This document shows, one piece after another, positions 1 to 7,790 of a stretch of DNA of 47,460 bases; position 1 is the stretch's first letter; each line of letters opens with the position of its first letter. The stretch is from a virus: positions 1 to 47,460 of IMG/VR virus record IMGVR_UViG_3300022074_000081; one strand, 5' to 3'. The notes beneath the pieces were generated by a model that saw nothing but the letters and a program-made list of their open reading frames with translations, made no database searches and had not been told where the DNA came from. Both the position numbers and the translations under genes were made by a program.

Positions 1-59
1 GTTATATATGAGTGTGTATATGAGTAGATCGGGCAGACTAGATCCCGAAGACAATAGAT

Positions 60-275
60 TCACTTTAGTTTATTCTGGTAGAGAATCCGGATGTAGTATT
101 TTCTAATGATAGATACCAAAAGAAATATGCTGGTCTGAATAAAGCTGGTTATCAGGGTAGACAAGCCAACCATTTTGCATATTGAGAGAGTAGTGAAGCC
201 AACAGGAAAGGCAATCAACAGGCCTAAGAATACATCATGTAATGTTTCTTTGAGTGCCGGTTTGTCGATTTCCAT
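60..275 (-). CDS. Small phage membrane protein (DUF7220-like)
   Basis: Protein of 71 aa when started at the ATG at 275. An open frame continues upstream to 362, but that longer version would translate through the terminator hairpin at 317-347, so the start at 275 (TAGAG upstream) is preferred. Two hydrophobic stretches (about residues 14-30 and 36-55) are followed by the basic end SIIRKYYIRILY. The pattern of a Glu-Thr near the N-terminus, two membrane segments and a closing S-I-x-R-x-Y resembles small phage membrane proteins annotated DUF7220; this is from memory, not a search. Function unknown. If the genome is circular, this gene is the first of the leftward late arm, ahead of the gene starting at 47375. 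Confidence 0.55.
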   Translation of the reverse strand: MEIDKPALKETLHDVFLGLLIAFPVGFTTLSICKMVGLSTLITSFIQTSIFLLVSIIRKYYIRILYQNKLK

Positions 276-316
276 GTTGTTAAACTCTATACTGACTAGA
301 TCGCCCATAGGTAGAT

Positions 317-386
317 AAAAAAACCCCCCAGATTGCTCCAGGGGGTTCAACTTCACTAGCAATGAAGTCTCTAACTAGGAGAGAAC
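317..386 (-). ncRNA. Candidate 70-nt three-hairpin small RNA
   Basis: Three back-to-back hairpins fill this stretch on the minus strand. The first has stem 369-372/380-383 (loop CCTAGTT), the second stem 350-355/363-368 (ACTTCA/TGAAGT, loop TTGCTAG). The third is a terminator-type hairpin (322-328/341-347, AACCCCC/GGGGGTT) followed by seven Ts (323-317). A promoter at 391-419 would start transcription near 386. A short structured RNA is thus bounded by its own promoter and intrinsic terminator. The first loop and its flank contain UCUCUCCU, complementary to Shine-Dalgarno sequences. Alternatively it is an attenuator leader for the 60-275 gene. No family recognised; the prediction is from eye-read pairing only. 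Confidence 0.5.
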
Positions 387-390
387 TTAT

Positions 391-419
391 ATGATATACG
401 ATTACATTTATTATGACAA
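391..419 (-). promoter_or_regulatory. Sigma70-like promoter, leftward
   Basis: Minus strand TTGTCA (419-414), 17-nt spacer, TATCAT (396-391). Predicted start near 386, exactly at the beginning of the three-hairpin RNA. Its -35 lies only 5 bp from the -35 of the rightward integrase promoter, so the two would compete for polymerase. Confidence 0.5.
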
Positions 420-424
420 TAGTA

Positions 425-452
425 TTGACAAGTATTATTTGATAGGTATATT
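425..452 (+). promoter_or_regulatory. Sigma70-like promoter for the integrase/early arm
   Basis: Perfect TTGACA at 425-430, 16-bp spacer, TATATT at 447-452. Predicted start near 459, about 30 nt before the integrase ATG. The box TGACAA occurs twice with a 12-bp period (414-419 and 426-431) across the divergent -35 elements and may be an operator; that is inference. Confidence 0.65.
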
Positions 453-488
453 CTGATGTTCACATAACTAAAACACTAAGGAGTGATT

Positions 489-1562
489 ATGAAAGTCAAG
501 TATCTACAGATTAGAGAGAGGGCGAATGGCAGGAATGTCTTTGCAGTAAGCCCACCGAAGTATGTTCAAGACGCAATAGATGTCGGATATGAGCAGTATG
601 ACAACAAAAAAGACGCTACAAACAGGGCTATAGAGGTAGCTGATGCCTTTAAACAGCACAAAAAAGGCAATAAAATAGATGTTTCTATCAAACAGGATAC
701 TGTAGAAGGCCTGATTTTATTCTATCAAGGCACTAATGAATGGTCTAAGCTAAAGGATAACACTAAAGCTCTCTACACTTTGATGATACGAACAGCACTA
801 GATACTCGTATTGGGGAATCTAAGATTCTATTCAAAGACTATCTAGCTAGAACTATTACCCCTACCCATGCTGACAAATTGTATGACATCATAACCAAAG
901 ATGTTAGTAGACATAGGGCTGTGCATACAGTCAAGGTTCTTCGTAAGATATGGTTTGTAGGTAAACGCCATTCCAAAGTTCAATCTAATCCTTTTGAGAA
1001 GATGGGCATTAAAGGTTTAGATAGCAGAACTGTTTTATGGACACCCGAACAGGTATCAGCCTTCATTGCTAAAGCAGATGAGCTAGGTAAACATTCTTTA
1101 GGCACTATGGCATTACTTTGTTATGATCTATGCCAACGCCCCGGAGATATGAGACAGCTTACCTGGAGTAATTTTGATGGCAATAGCTTTCGTTTCATTC
1201 AAGAGAAAACAGATACGCAGGTAAACATACCCGGCTCTCCTAGATTGATTGCTAGAGTAGACAATGGGAAGACTAATAAACCTCAAGATGAGCCTATTGT
1301 TATCTGTGAGAGTACAGGGAAAGGATATGACAGAAGGTTATATTCTAAACACGCTGCCACCATTAGAGATCAGGCAGGACTACCTAAAGAACTGAAGATT
1401 AGTGATCTAAGGAGAACAGGTGCTACCGAGATGGCTGAAAGTGGATGCACAGAAGATGAGCTTAGATCAGTAACAGGCCATCAATCAAGAGATGTCTTAT
1501 CAATATATGTAAGACCTACAGATAAATTAGCCGAAAAAGGCATAGAAAAGAGGTTTGGATAA
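489..1562 (+). CDS. int: Tyrosine recombinase (phage integrase)
   Basis: Site-specific recombinase of 357 aa that would join phage and host DNA at att sites. A GTG at 483 is possible, but it lies inside the AAGGAG at 478-483, so the ATG at 489 is chosen. The C-terminal catalytic domain shows box I Arg217 (LCQRPGDMRQLTW), a likely beta-hairpin Lys240, box II SDLRRTGAT with Arg308, His331 in TGHQS, and the nucleophile Tyr340 in LSIYVRP. The usual first His of box II (HxxR) is Ser305. Residues about 65-165 look like a SAM-like core-binding domain. It is the first gene of the rightward arm, with its own promoter at 425-452. No repressor gene is recognised beside it, so whether the phage is truly temperate is open. 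Confidence 0.93.
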   Translation: MKVKYLQIRERANGRNVFAVSPPKYVQDAIDVGYEQYDNKKDATNRAIEVADAFKQHKKGNKIDVSIKQDTVEGLILFYQGTNEWSKLKDNTKALYTLMIRTALDTRIGESKILFKDYLARTITPTHADKLYDIITKDVSRHRAVHTVKVLRKIWFVGKRHSKVQSNPFEKMGIKGLDSRTVLWTPEQVSAFIAKADELGKHSLGTMALLCYDLCQRPGDMRQLTWSNFDGNSFRFIQEKTDTQVNIPGSPRLIARVDNGKTNKPQDEPIVICESTGKGYDRRLYSKHAATIRDQAGLPKELKISDLRRTGATEMAESGCTEDELRSVTGHQSRDVLSIYVRPTDKLAEKGIEKRFG

Positions 1563-1861
1563 TGTCAATTTGCACACATAAAATAATAGATCAGATAATT
1601 GGATGGCACAGAGGTAAGAACTTAATTGAAGGCTCTACCGAGAAAGATCAAGTCCTTAAACTTATACAGGAAGTTGGAGAACTTTCTGATAATGTTTGCA
1701 AGGGGAATGACATACGAGATGATGTTGGAGATATATTAGTTATCTTAATTAACATTGTTGAGCGAAGAGGGGTAACTCTTAAAGAATGTATGGAACTAGC
1801 CTATGGAGACATCAAGGATAGGACAGGAGTAATGAGAGATGGCATCTTTATAAAAGATTAA
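1562..1861 (+). CDS. MazG-like nucleotide pyrophosphohydrolase
   Basis: All-alpha NTP pyrophosphohydrolase of 99 aa. The metal-binding signature is visible as QEVGEL (Glu37, Glu40) followed by DDVGDILV (Asp54, Asp57), the ExxE...(E/D)xxD pattern of the MazG/dUTPase-like fold. Such phage enzymes hydrolyse non-canonical or excess (d)NTPs to the monophosphate, or adjust alarmone levels; the substrate here cannot be told. Its ATG overlaps the integrase stop (TAATG), so the two are translationally coupled. Placement just before the primase and in the same arm as the ribonucleotide reductase fits a role in shaping the nucleotide pool. Confidence 0.8.
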   Translation: MSICTHKIIDQIIGWHRGKNLIEGSTEKDQVLKLIQEVGELSDNVCKGNDIRDDVGDILVILINIVERRGVTLKECMELAYGDIKDRTGVMRDGIFIKD

Positions 1862-1864
1862 GTT

Positions 1865-2674
1865 ATGTACTCTCTTAAAGAACAATACTCTATCATAAAA
1901 AAGGTAATCCTTCGTGATAACTCAAGTAAGCGAATAGATTGCCCTTTTTGTGGTGGGTATAAAACATTATCCTTATCTAAAATACAAGGAAGGTTTCTCT
2001 GGAACTGTTATAAGGCTTCTTGCAATGCTAAAGGCATTAAAGATGATAAACTTTCATTGAGTTCTATTAAAAGTCGGTTAAGTTCAAAAGAAACTGCCCA
2101 AAAGAAAAGATCTAATCCAAATGAAATACCACCAATTCTCTCTAAAATAGAAAACAATCCTAGAGCTGTAGACTACTTAAAAGAAGTAAATTGTTGGAAT
2201 GTGTATAAGACACATCAGGTACACATCAAGTACACAGCAAAAGAGGATAGGGTACTCTTTTTTATGAATAATAACGAAGGGGCTGTTGGAAGATATATTG
2301 GAGATCCCCCAACTAATAAGAAATATAAAATATCTAAATGGAAAGTTTATGGGGATACAACAGGTTGTTTTATTATTGGAGAAGGAAATCATGCAGTCGT
2401 AGTAGAGGATATTCCTTCTGCCTGTGTTGTTAGTACTATTCCAGGATATGTAGGTGTGGCTTTATTAGGAACTAATGTAGAACACAAACAAAGACAGCAG
2501 CTACAAGATTTCAAAAAGATTACTTTTGCTCTTGATAAAGACGCAAGAAAAAAGTCTATTGATGCTAGTAATAAATTTTTCTTTGGGGTTCAGCCTTCAG
2601 TTTTGTTGTTAGAAGAGGATATAAAATATATAAACAAAGACAAATTATATAATTTACTCTCTGATGTGATATGA
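1865..2674 (+). CDS. DNA primase (T7 gp4 N-terminal type, stand-alone)
   Basis: Primase of 269 aa that would lay down RNA primers at the fork. The N-terminus carries a zinc-binding module, CPFC at Cys26/Cys29 and CYKASC at Cys48/Cys53. A TOPRIM catalytic core follows: Glu181-Asp182 in VVVEDIPSA, a Gly-rich turn near 202, and the DxD motif ALDKDA at Asp224/Asp226. In T7 the primase is the N-terminal half of the gp4 primase-helicase; here the helicase is the next separate gene, 39 nt downstream. No strong ribosome-binding site precedes the ATG, suggesting coupling to the upstream gene that ends 3 nt away. Confidence 0.88.
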   Translation: MYSLKEQYSIIKKVILRDNSSKRIDCPFCGGYKTLSLSKIQGRFLWNCYKASCNAKGIKDDKLSLSSIKSRLSSKETAQKKRSNPNEIPPILSKIENNPRAVDYLKEVNCWNVYKTHQVHIKYTAKEDRVLFFMNNNEGAVGRYIGDPPTNKKYKISKWKVYGDTTGCFIIGEGNHAVVVEDIPSACVVSTIPGYVGVALLGTNVEHKQRQQLQDFKKITFALDKDARKKSIDASNKFFFGVQPSVLLLEEDIKYINKDKLYNLLSDVI

Positions 2675-2713
2675 TACTTAAATTAACCAAAACAAAAGAA
2701 AAGGCACTAGCAA

Positions 2714-3946
2714 ATGAGCATAGCAGATGATAGCAAAATACTTAAATCCCTTCTTAACTACGAGTTCTTCGATTCAAATAAAAACAGATTAAAAGCCACT
2801 CTCTTTGATGAAGAGGTTGCAGATGTTTACCAGGTAATCAATGAAGCCCACAATAAATACGAACATGATCTAAGTGAAGAAGAAGTCTTCCAACTTTGGA
2901 AAAAGAAATACCCTGTAGCCACTAGAGCTGAAATAGATTCCATGAGGGATCTTATTAATCACATTCAACAAGTCCAGCCAATCGCTTTTGATATTGCTAA
3001 TGATGTCATTGAAGACCTATGGAAAAGAGAGATAGGTCGTAAGATCGCCCACATTGGTTTAGAGATTACAGAAGGACAACATGGGGCATTAAGAAATTTA
3101 GAAGAGTTAATACACAAAACTAAAGAATCTTTTATGCCAGATGATTATGGCCCTTTAACGACAAAAGATCTCACAGAATTACTTGACTCTACTTCCGATA
3201 AAAACAGATGGCAGTTTAACCTAAGACACCTTTCTAAGAATGTTTATGGTATTGGCCCTGGAGAGTTTGGAGTTATCTTTGCTACACCAGAAGCCGGTAA
3301 GACAGCCTGTGCAGTTTCTTTTTGTGCAGCTCCTAAAGGCTTTTGCCATCAAGGGGCAAAGGTTCTTTATCTAGGTAATGAAGAGAAGACAAGTAGGACT
3401 ATGCTACGAGTTATACAGTCTTGTACCAACATGACCCAAGCACAAATATTAGCAGACCCCAAGAAGGCTTCAGAATCTTTTGACCGGATAACAAACAATA
3501 TTGATATGAAAGATATTCAAGATTGGTCTTTGGATGAAGTTGAGGGTTTTGTTGAGAAGATGAAACCAGATGTGGTTATCATTGACCAAGCAGATAAAGT
3601 CCATATAGGGGGATCTTTTGCAGCATCCCATGAAAGACTTAGAGAGCTATATAGAAGATTAAGAGAATTAGCCAAGAGATATGATTGTGCATTGTTAGTT
3701 GTATCTCAAGCAAGTGCAGAAGCTAAAGGCAGAACTAAACTATCTCCTTTTGAAATGGAAGGCAGTAAGATAGGTAAGAGTGCAGAAACAGATCTTATCC
3801 TGGGTATAGGAAAAATTGAGAATGAATCAGAGGAAGCTGAACAGGATTACACTAGATACATAACAGTATCAAAGAATAAACTCTCTGGGTGGCATGGTAC
3901 AATCGTGTGTAACATCAAACCAGAGGTTTCAAGATATGTCGATTGA
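2714..3946 (+). CDS. Replicative DNA helicase (DnaB/T7 gp4 C-terminal type)
   Basis: Hexameric RecA-fold helicase of 410 aa. Walker A is the unusual ATPEAGKT (190-197), Walker B is VVIIDQADK (287-295), and the LLVVSQAS motif (327-334) is the H3/sensor typical of DnaB-family helicases. The first 150 residues are helical and may be the primase-interacting N-terminal domain. AAAGG lies upstream of the ATG. The last 11 nt overlap the polymerase start, so helicase and polymerase are coupled, consistent with a replisome made of separate primase, helicase and polymerase polypeptides. Confidence 0.9.
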   Translation: MSIADDSKILKSLLNYEFFDSNKNRLKATLFDEEVADVYQVINEAHNKYEHDLSEEEVFQLWKKKYPVATRAEIDSMRDLINHIQQVQPIAFDIANDVIEDLWKREIGRKIAHIGLEITEGQHGALRNLEELIHKTKESFMPDDYGPLTTKDLTELLDSTSDKNRWQFNLRHLSKNVYGIGPGEFGVIFATPEAGKTACAVSFCAAPKGFCHQGAKVLYLGNEEKTSRTMLRVIQSCTNMTQAQILADPKKASESFDRITNNIDMKDIQDWSLDEVEGFVEKMKPDVVIIDQADKVHIGGSFAASHERLRELYRRLRELAKRYDCALLVVSQASAEAKGRTKLSPFEMEGSKIGKSAETDLILGIGKIENESEEAEQDYTRYITVSKNKLSGWHGTIVCNIKPEVSRYVD

Positions 3947-6050
3947 GATAGTAGTAGACTTAGAAACAACAGTTCAAGAACTTACCGACAACATAAAAGA
4001 CAATTCTCCCTTTAATCCGAGGAACAAAATTGTTTCTGCTCATTGGAGAATGATTGAAGATGGGGAACTAGGAGAACCTAAGAAAGCTATCTTTTATCAT
4101 GATGAAGTAGACTATCCAGACAGTCCTAATGAGCTAATCTTAGATCTAACAAAAGCATCTAAAGTTATAGCCCACAACGCTAAGTTTGATTTGCTGTACC
4201 TTCAAGAAGCTAACTTCCCTATCCCAAAAAAGGTACATTGCACTATGGTAGGAGAATACCTTTTAGCTAGAGGACAGCACATTGAAAAATCCCTTAAAGC
4301 AACTGCTCTTAGAAGAAAGGTACAGGAAAAGAAATCTGATCTCGTAGATGAGTTATTTAAAAAAGGTACAGGTTTTGAGTCTATGCCTTTGGATACAGTC
4401 ATTGAATATGCAGATGCTGATGTCTTAGCCTGTGGGCAAATATATCTACAACAACTAGAAGAGTTTGGTTCTCTTCAACCTGTATTAGACCTTACAAATG
4501 AAATGCTATTGTTTTTATGTGATATGGAATCCAATGGTATTAAGATTGATTTAGATGAATTGGAAAGAGTGGAGTATGAGTTTGAAAAAGAAAAGGAACA
4601 AATAGAATCTACTCTTAATCGCATTGTTTCTGATGTTATGGGAGATACACCTATCAATCTAAATAGTGGTATTGATATGACTAAGGTTGTGTATTCCAGA
4701 GTAGTAAAAGATAGGGAAGTGCATAAATCTACTTTTAATATAGGAGTAGATAGTAGAGGTAAATCTTTATACGCTCCGAAGATGAATCCTAAGAAGTTTG
4801 CTGATGCAGTAAGAAATACTACTAGGGTAGTTAAAAAGACCATTGCTCATCAATGCCCTAACTGCAAGGGTAGAGGTTTCTATCAAAGATATAAAAAGAA
4901 TGGAGATCCTTGGGCTAAGACTTCTAATTGCAAAGAGTGTGATACTCTTGGTGTTATACTAAAAGATACCCCTCAAGTTGCAGGATTAAAGTTAGTACCT
5001 AGTGGCCCGATTGATGCAAGTATAAATGGGTTCAAGACTGATAAAGGAACTATCCAAAGATTAATCTCTCAAGCTAGAGATAAAAATAATGACCAGGCTA
5101 TACAATTTTTAGAGGGTGTTACTAGGCTTAACGCTATCTCTACTTACCTAGATAGTTTTGTTAAAGGAATACAAACATGGACTAGGCATGATGGAATACT
5201 TCATGCTAACTTTAACCAGACTACGACAAGGACAGGAAGGCTATCTTCTTCTAATCCTAATTTCCAGAACCAGCCCAAAGGCTCAAAGTTTCCTGTAAGA
5301 AGATGCGTAGTTTCTCGTTTTGATGAGGGACACATAATTGAGATTGACTACTCCGGTCTAGAATTTCGTGTTGCTGGAGAGTTGTCCAAAGACCCTCAGA
5401 TTATAGAAGACATTACTAATGGTAAAGATGTGCATAAACAGACAGCAGCTATCATTAATCAATGTGATGAATCTAAGATAACTAAAGATCTTCGCCAACA
5501 GGCCAAGGCCTTCACATTCGCCCCCCTTTATGGTGGACTTGGTATGGGAGAACCGAACCACATTCGTAATTACTTTAAAGAGTATTTTAATATCTATCGT
5601 GGGTTAAAGGATTGGCATACTGAACTTGTAGACGCAGTAATGTCTGAAGGAGTGATAAGAACTCCAAGTGGTAGGGAGTTTGCTTTTCCTTATGCAGAAA
5701 GACTACATGGTGGAAGAATATCTAACCAGACTGCTGTAGTTAATTATCCTGTTCAAAGTTTTGCTACTGCTGACATTGTTCCATTATCGTGTATTCGTGC
5801 CCTTAGAAAATTCAAAGAACTAGAGCTAAAGAGTAAGATCATATTAACAGTCCACGACTCAATAGTAGTAGACTGCCACCCCCAGGAATTTAATGCAGTT
5901 ATTAAAATTCTAGTGTGGGCAATGAGCGAAATAGAAGAAGAAATGATACAAAGATTTGATTATAAACCTCTATTACCACTAGATGTAGAGGTAAATTATG
6001 GCCCTAATTGGTTGAACAATGAAGAGTTGGCACTTGACCAAATGGCATAA
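3936..6050 (+). CDS. Family A DNA polymerase with an inserted DnaJ-type zinc finger
   Basis: Replicative polymerase of 704 aa with 3'-5' exonuclease. The ATG at 3936 (AGAGG 10 nt upstream) is preferred over an in-frame start at 3894. Exonuclease motifs are VVDLETT (Asp8, Glu10), IAHNAKFDL and EYADADVL. Polymerase motif A is DYSGLEFR (Asp471), motif B RQQAKAFTFAPLYGG (Arg520, Lys524, Phe528, Tyr532), motif C TVHDSIVVD (His640, Asp641). Phe528 is at the place of E. coli Pol I Phe762. Motif C has HDS where most relatives have HDE. Between the halves is a DnaJ central-domain zinc finger, Cys307/Cys310 (CPNCKGRGF) and Cys332/Cys335. This insertion is the known mark of HMO-2011-type phages; its role is unproven. 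Confidence 0.95.
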   Translation: MSIEIVVDLETTVQELTDNIKDNSPFNPRNKIVSAHWRMIEDGELGEPKKAIFYHDEVDYPDSPNELILDLTKASKVIAHNAKFDLLYLQEANFPIPKKVHCTMVGEYLLARGQHIEKSLKATALRRKVQEKKSDLVDELFKKGTGFESMPLDTVIEYADADVLACGQIYLQQLEEFGSLQPVLDLTNEMLLFLCDMESNGIKIDLDELERVEYEFEKEKEQIESTLNRIVSDVMGDTPINLNSGIDMTKVVYSRVVKDREVHKSTFNIGVDSRGKSLYAPKMNPKKFADAVRNTTRVVKKTIAHQCPNCKGRGFYQRYKKNGDPWAKTSNCKECDTLGVILKDTPQVAGLKLVPSGPIDASINGFKTDKGTIQRLISQARDKNNDQAIQFLEGVTRLNAISTYLDSFVKGIQTWTRHDGILHANFNQTTTRTGRLSSSNPNFQNQPKGSKFPVRRCVVSRFDEGHIIEIDYSGLEFRVAGELSKDPQIIEDITNGKDVHKQTAAIINQCDESKITKDLRQQAKAFTFAPLYGGLGMGEPNHIRNYFKEYFNIYRGLKDWHTELVDAVMSEGVIRTPSGREFAFPYAERLHGGRISNQTAVVNYPVQSFATADIVPLSCIRALRKFKELELKSKIILTVHDSIVVDCHPQEFNAVIKILVWAMSEIEEEMIQRFDYKPLLPLDVEVNYGPNWLNNEELALDQMA

Positions 6051-6105
6051 GTAAGGGTATTATAGGTGTCATAGTAATTTTATTAAAATAACCGAGGAAA
6101 AAACT

Positions 6106-6960
6106 ATGCCAAAAAGTAATACACAACTAATCGACCCAGAGCAAGAAAGGAACTTAGCGATGATTCTAGGATCGACAGAAGATGCAGCACCTACAAAAGC
6201 TGAGTATCTCCCTGAGATAAAAATGAATGTAGATGATGAAGATGATGAAGGTAATCCAATTAAGAAGGGATTATTCTGGATCAAGGGAGTCGAGGGCGAA
6301 AGAGCCTTTGCTGAAACTATTACCATTAGACCTTTAGCCCACCATTACCAATACTTACATTGGAGTCAGGCTGAAAAGAAAATGGCAAACAAAACTATCC
6401 TAATCACTAATTGGGGACAAGAGCCTATTGATGAAAAGGGAACTGTTAGGTGTGGTAGACCTGATAGTAAAACTCTCAAGCAGCTAACTGATGATGAAAG
6501 AGCCAAATATTCTGAAGTCAAATGCTTTAGGCAAGTTAGATGTTTAGTAGACTTTGATGGTGCAACATCAACAGGTACTAAAGTTAAGCATGAGAACCTA
6601 CCAGCAATCATCTTACTAAAAGGAAGTAACTTTTCTCCCTTTGAAGATGAATATAAGAAGGCATTACCGAAAGGCTCAAACCTTTGGGACTATAGTGCAA
6701 CTGTTACTACTGAACGCAGAAAGCAAGGTAGTGTTGTATATTTTGTAATGCACTTTGAACCTAATCTTAAAAAGAAGATACCTGTAGATGATCTTACTCT
6801 TGAAACTATGCAAGGCATGGCTGACATGATTGTTAGAGAGAATAAGGCTATCCAAGGTAAATACCAACGAGCATTGACCGATGCTCAGAATGACATCAGA
6901 ACCATTGATGCAGTAGTCTCTAATTCTTCTGACTTGAACGAAGACTTCAACGAAAGTTAA
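6106..6960 (+). CDS. Putative single-stranded DNA-binding protein
   Basis: Protein of 284 aa with no motif I can name for certain. What points to an ssDNA-binding role is its place directly after the polymerase and before the exonuclease (where T7-like phages keep gp2.5), a body rich in alternating hydrophobic/charged beta-like segments, and a short acidic, aromatic-containing C-terminal tail (DLNEDFNES), a feature SSBs use to recruit partners. GAGGAAA precedes the ATG. It ends at an intrinsic terminator (6964-6989), which may set its dose apart from the downstream genes. It could equally be another replication accessory protein. Confidence 0.45.
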   Translation: MPKSNTQLIDPEQERNLAMILGSTEDAAPTKAEYLPEIKMNVDDEDDEGNPIKKGLFWIKGVEGERAFAETITIRPLAHHYQYLHWSQAEKKMANKTILITNWGQEPIDEKGTVRCGRPDSKTLKQLTDDERAKYSEVKCFRQVRCLVDFDGATSTGTKVKHENLPAIILLKGSNFSPFEDEYKKALPKGSNLWDYSATVTTERRKQGSVVYFVMHFEPNLKKKIPVDDLTLETMQGMADMIVRENKAIQGKYQRALTDAQNDIRTIDAVVSNSSDLNEDFNES

Positions 6961-6963
6961 TCT

Positions 6964-6989
6964 AAGCCCCGGTTCATTCTGGGGCTTTT
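6964..6989 (+). terminator. Intrinsic terminator within the early arm
   Basis: Perfect stem AAGCCCC (6964-6970)/GGGGCTT (6981-6987) with a 10-nt loop, then TT. The U-run is short, so partial read-through into the exonuclease gene is likely. Confidence 0.65.
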
Positions 6990-7005
6990 CATATAGGAGA
7001 ATGAT

Positions 7006-7788
7006 GTGGCTAGTAAATTCACAGCAGAGTCAGGCCATTGGTATGCTCAAGATGGCGAACCAATGTATACAATCGTTGGTGCAAATGGTAAGGAAAGAAA
7101 CACTACACTAAGAGATGCTAGGAAAGAAGGTTTTGTACCTTCTGTAACTACTGTCATAGGTATTGCAGCTAAACCTTCCCTAGAGAATTGGAAAATAGAT
7201 CAGGCTTTAAATTCAGCCTTAACCCTAAAACAAAACCCTGGAGAAACTCTTAATGAGTTTACTTACAGGTGTAAGCAAGATTCAAAAGAAATAGGAAGGA
7301 AAGCAGCCGAAAGAGGAACTGCTATTCATGCTATGATTGAACAAGGATTTTTAGGGGAATCCGACACTAAGCCTTACAGGGCTATAAAAGAATATTTAGA
7401 TGAACACTTCCCTGGAGAAGAATGGGTTGCAGAGGATTCTTTCTGTGCTCCTTCTGGGTATGGGGGAAAGATAGACCTATACTCAAAATCTGGAATCTTC
7501 GTGGACTTTAAAACTAAAGATGGCCTAGAAGGTAAAGAGCCTTCTCGTTTAGTCTATGATGAACATGGTATGCAACTATCGGCCTATGCTGAAGGTTGTG
7601 GCTTCTCAGAACCGGAAAGAGTTTCTATTTTTGTAGACAGACAGCAGACAGATTTAATTGCTGCTTATCTATGGGACAAAGACAGTCATACTAGACATTT
7701 AGCTATGTTCAATAACCTGTTGGATTATTGGAAATTAGTCAAAAAGTATGACCCTTCAGAGTTTAATAATAAAAAAGAAGAGGAGTAA
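7006..7788 (+). CDS. PD-(D/E)XK exonuclease (RecB/Cas4-like)
   Basis: Nuclease of 260 aa. Start is GTG at 7006, because AGGAG sits at 6995-6999 and the nearby ATGs (7001, 7004) are in another frame. The core is seen in order: His108 in GTAIHAM, Asp157 in GGKIDL, Asp167-x-Lys169 in VDFKTKDG, and the QxxxY motif GMQLSAYAEG (Gln190, Tyr194). This set is typical of RecB/Cas4-like nucleases. In T7-like phages an exonuclease (gp6) at this map position degrades host DNA for nucleotides and removes primers; an equivalent job is inferred here. Two small genes later comes endonuclease I, the usual partner in host DNA breakdown. Confidence 0.82.
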   Translation: MASKFTAESGHWYAQDGEPMYTIVGANGKERNTTLRDARKEGFVPSVTTVIGIAAKPSLENWKIDQALNSALTLKQNPGETLNEFTYRCKQDSKEIGRKAAERGTAIHAMIEQGFLGESDTKPYRAIKEYLDEHFPGEEWVAEDSFCAPSGYGGKIDLYSKSGIFVDFKTKDGLEGKEPSRLVYDEHGMQLSAYAEGCGFSEPERVSIFVDRQQTDLIAAYLWDKDSHTRHLAMFNNLLDYWKLVKKYDPSEFNNKKEEE

Positions 7789-7790
7789 TT

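Noticed and set aside
391-456. Plus-strand 21-codon frame (ATG at 391) with AGGAG at 377-381
   Set aside because: It contains the integrase promoter inside it, has a Tyr/Ile-rich composition expected of A/T-rich DNA, and no transcript would cover its start. The AGGAG is better explained as the complement of the candidate RNA's first hairpin.
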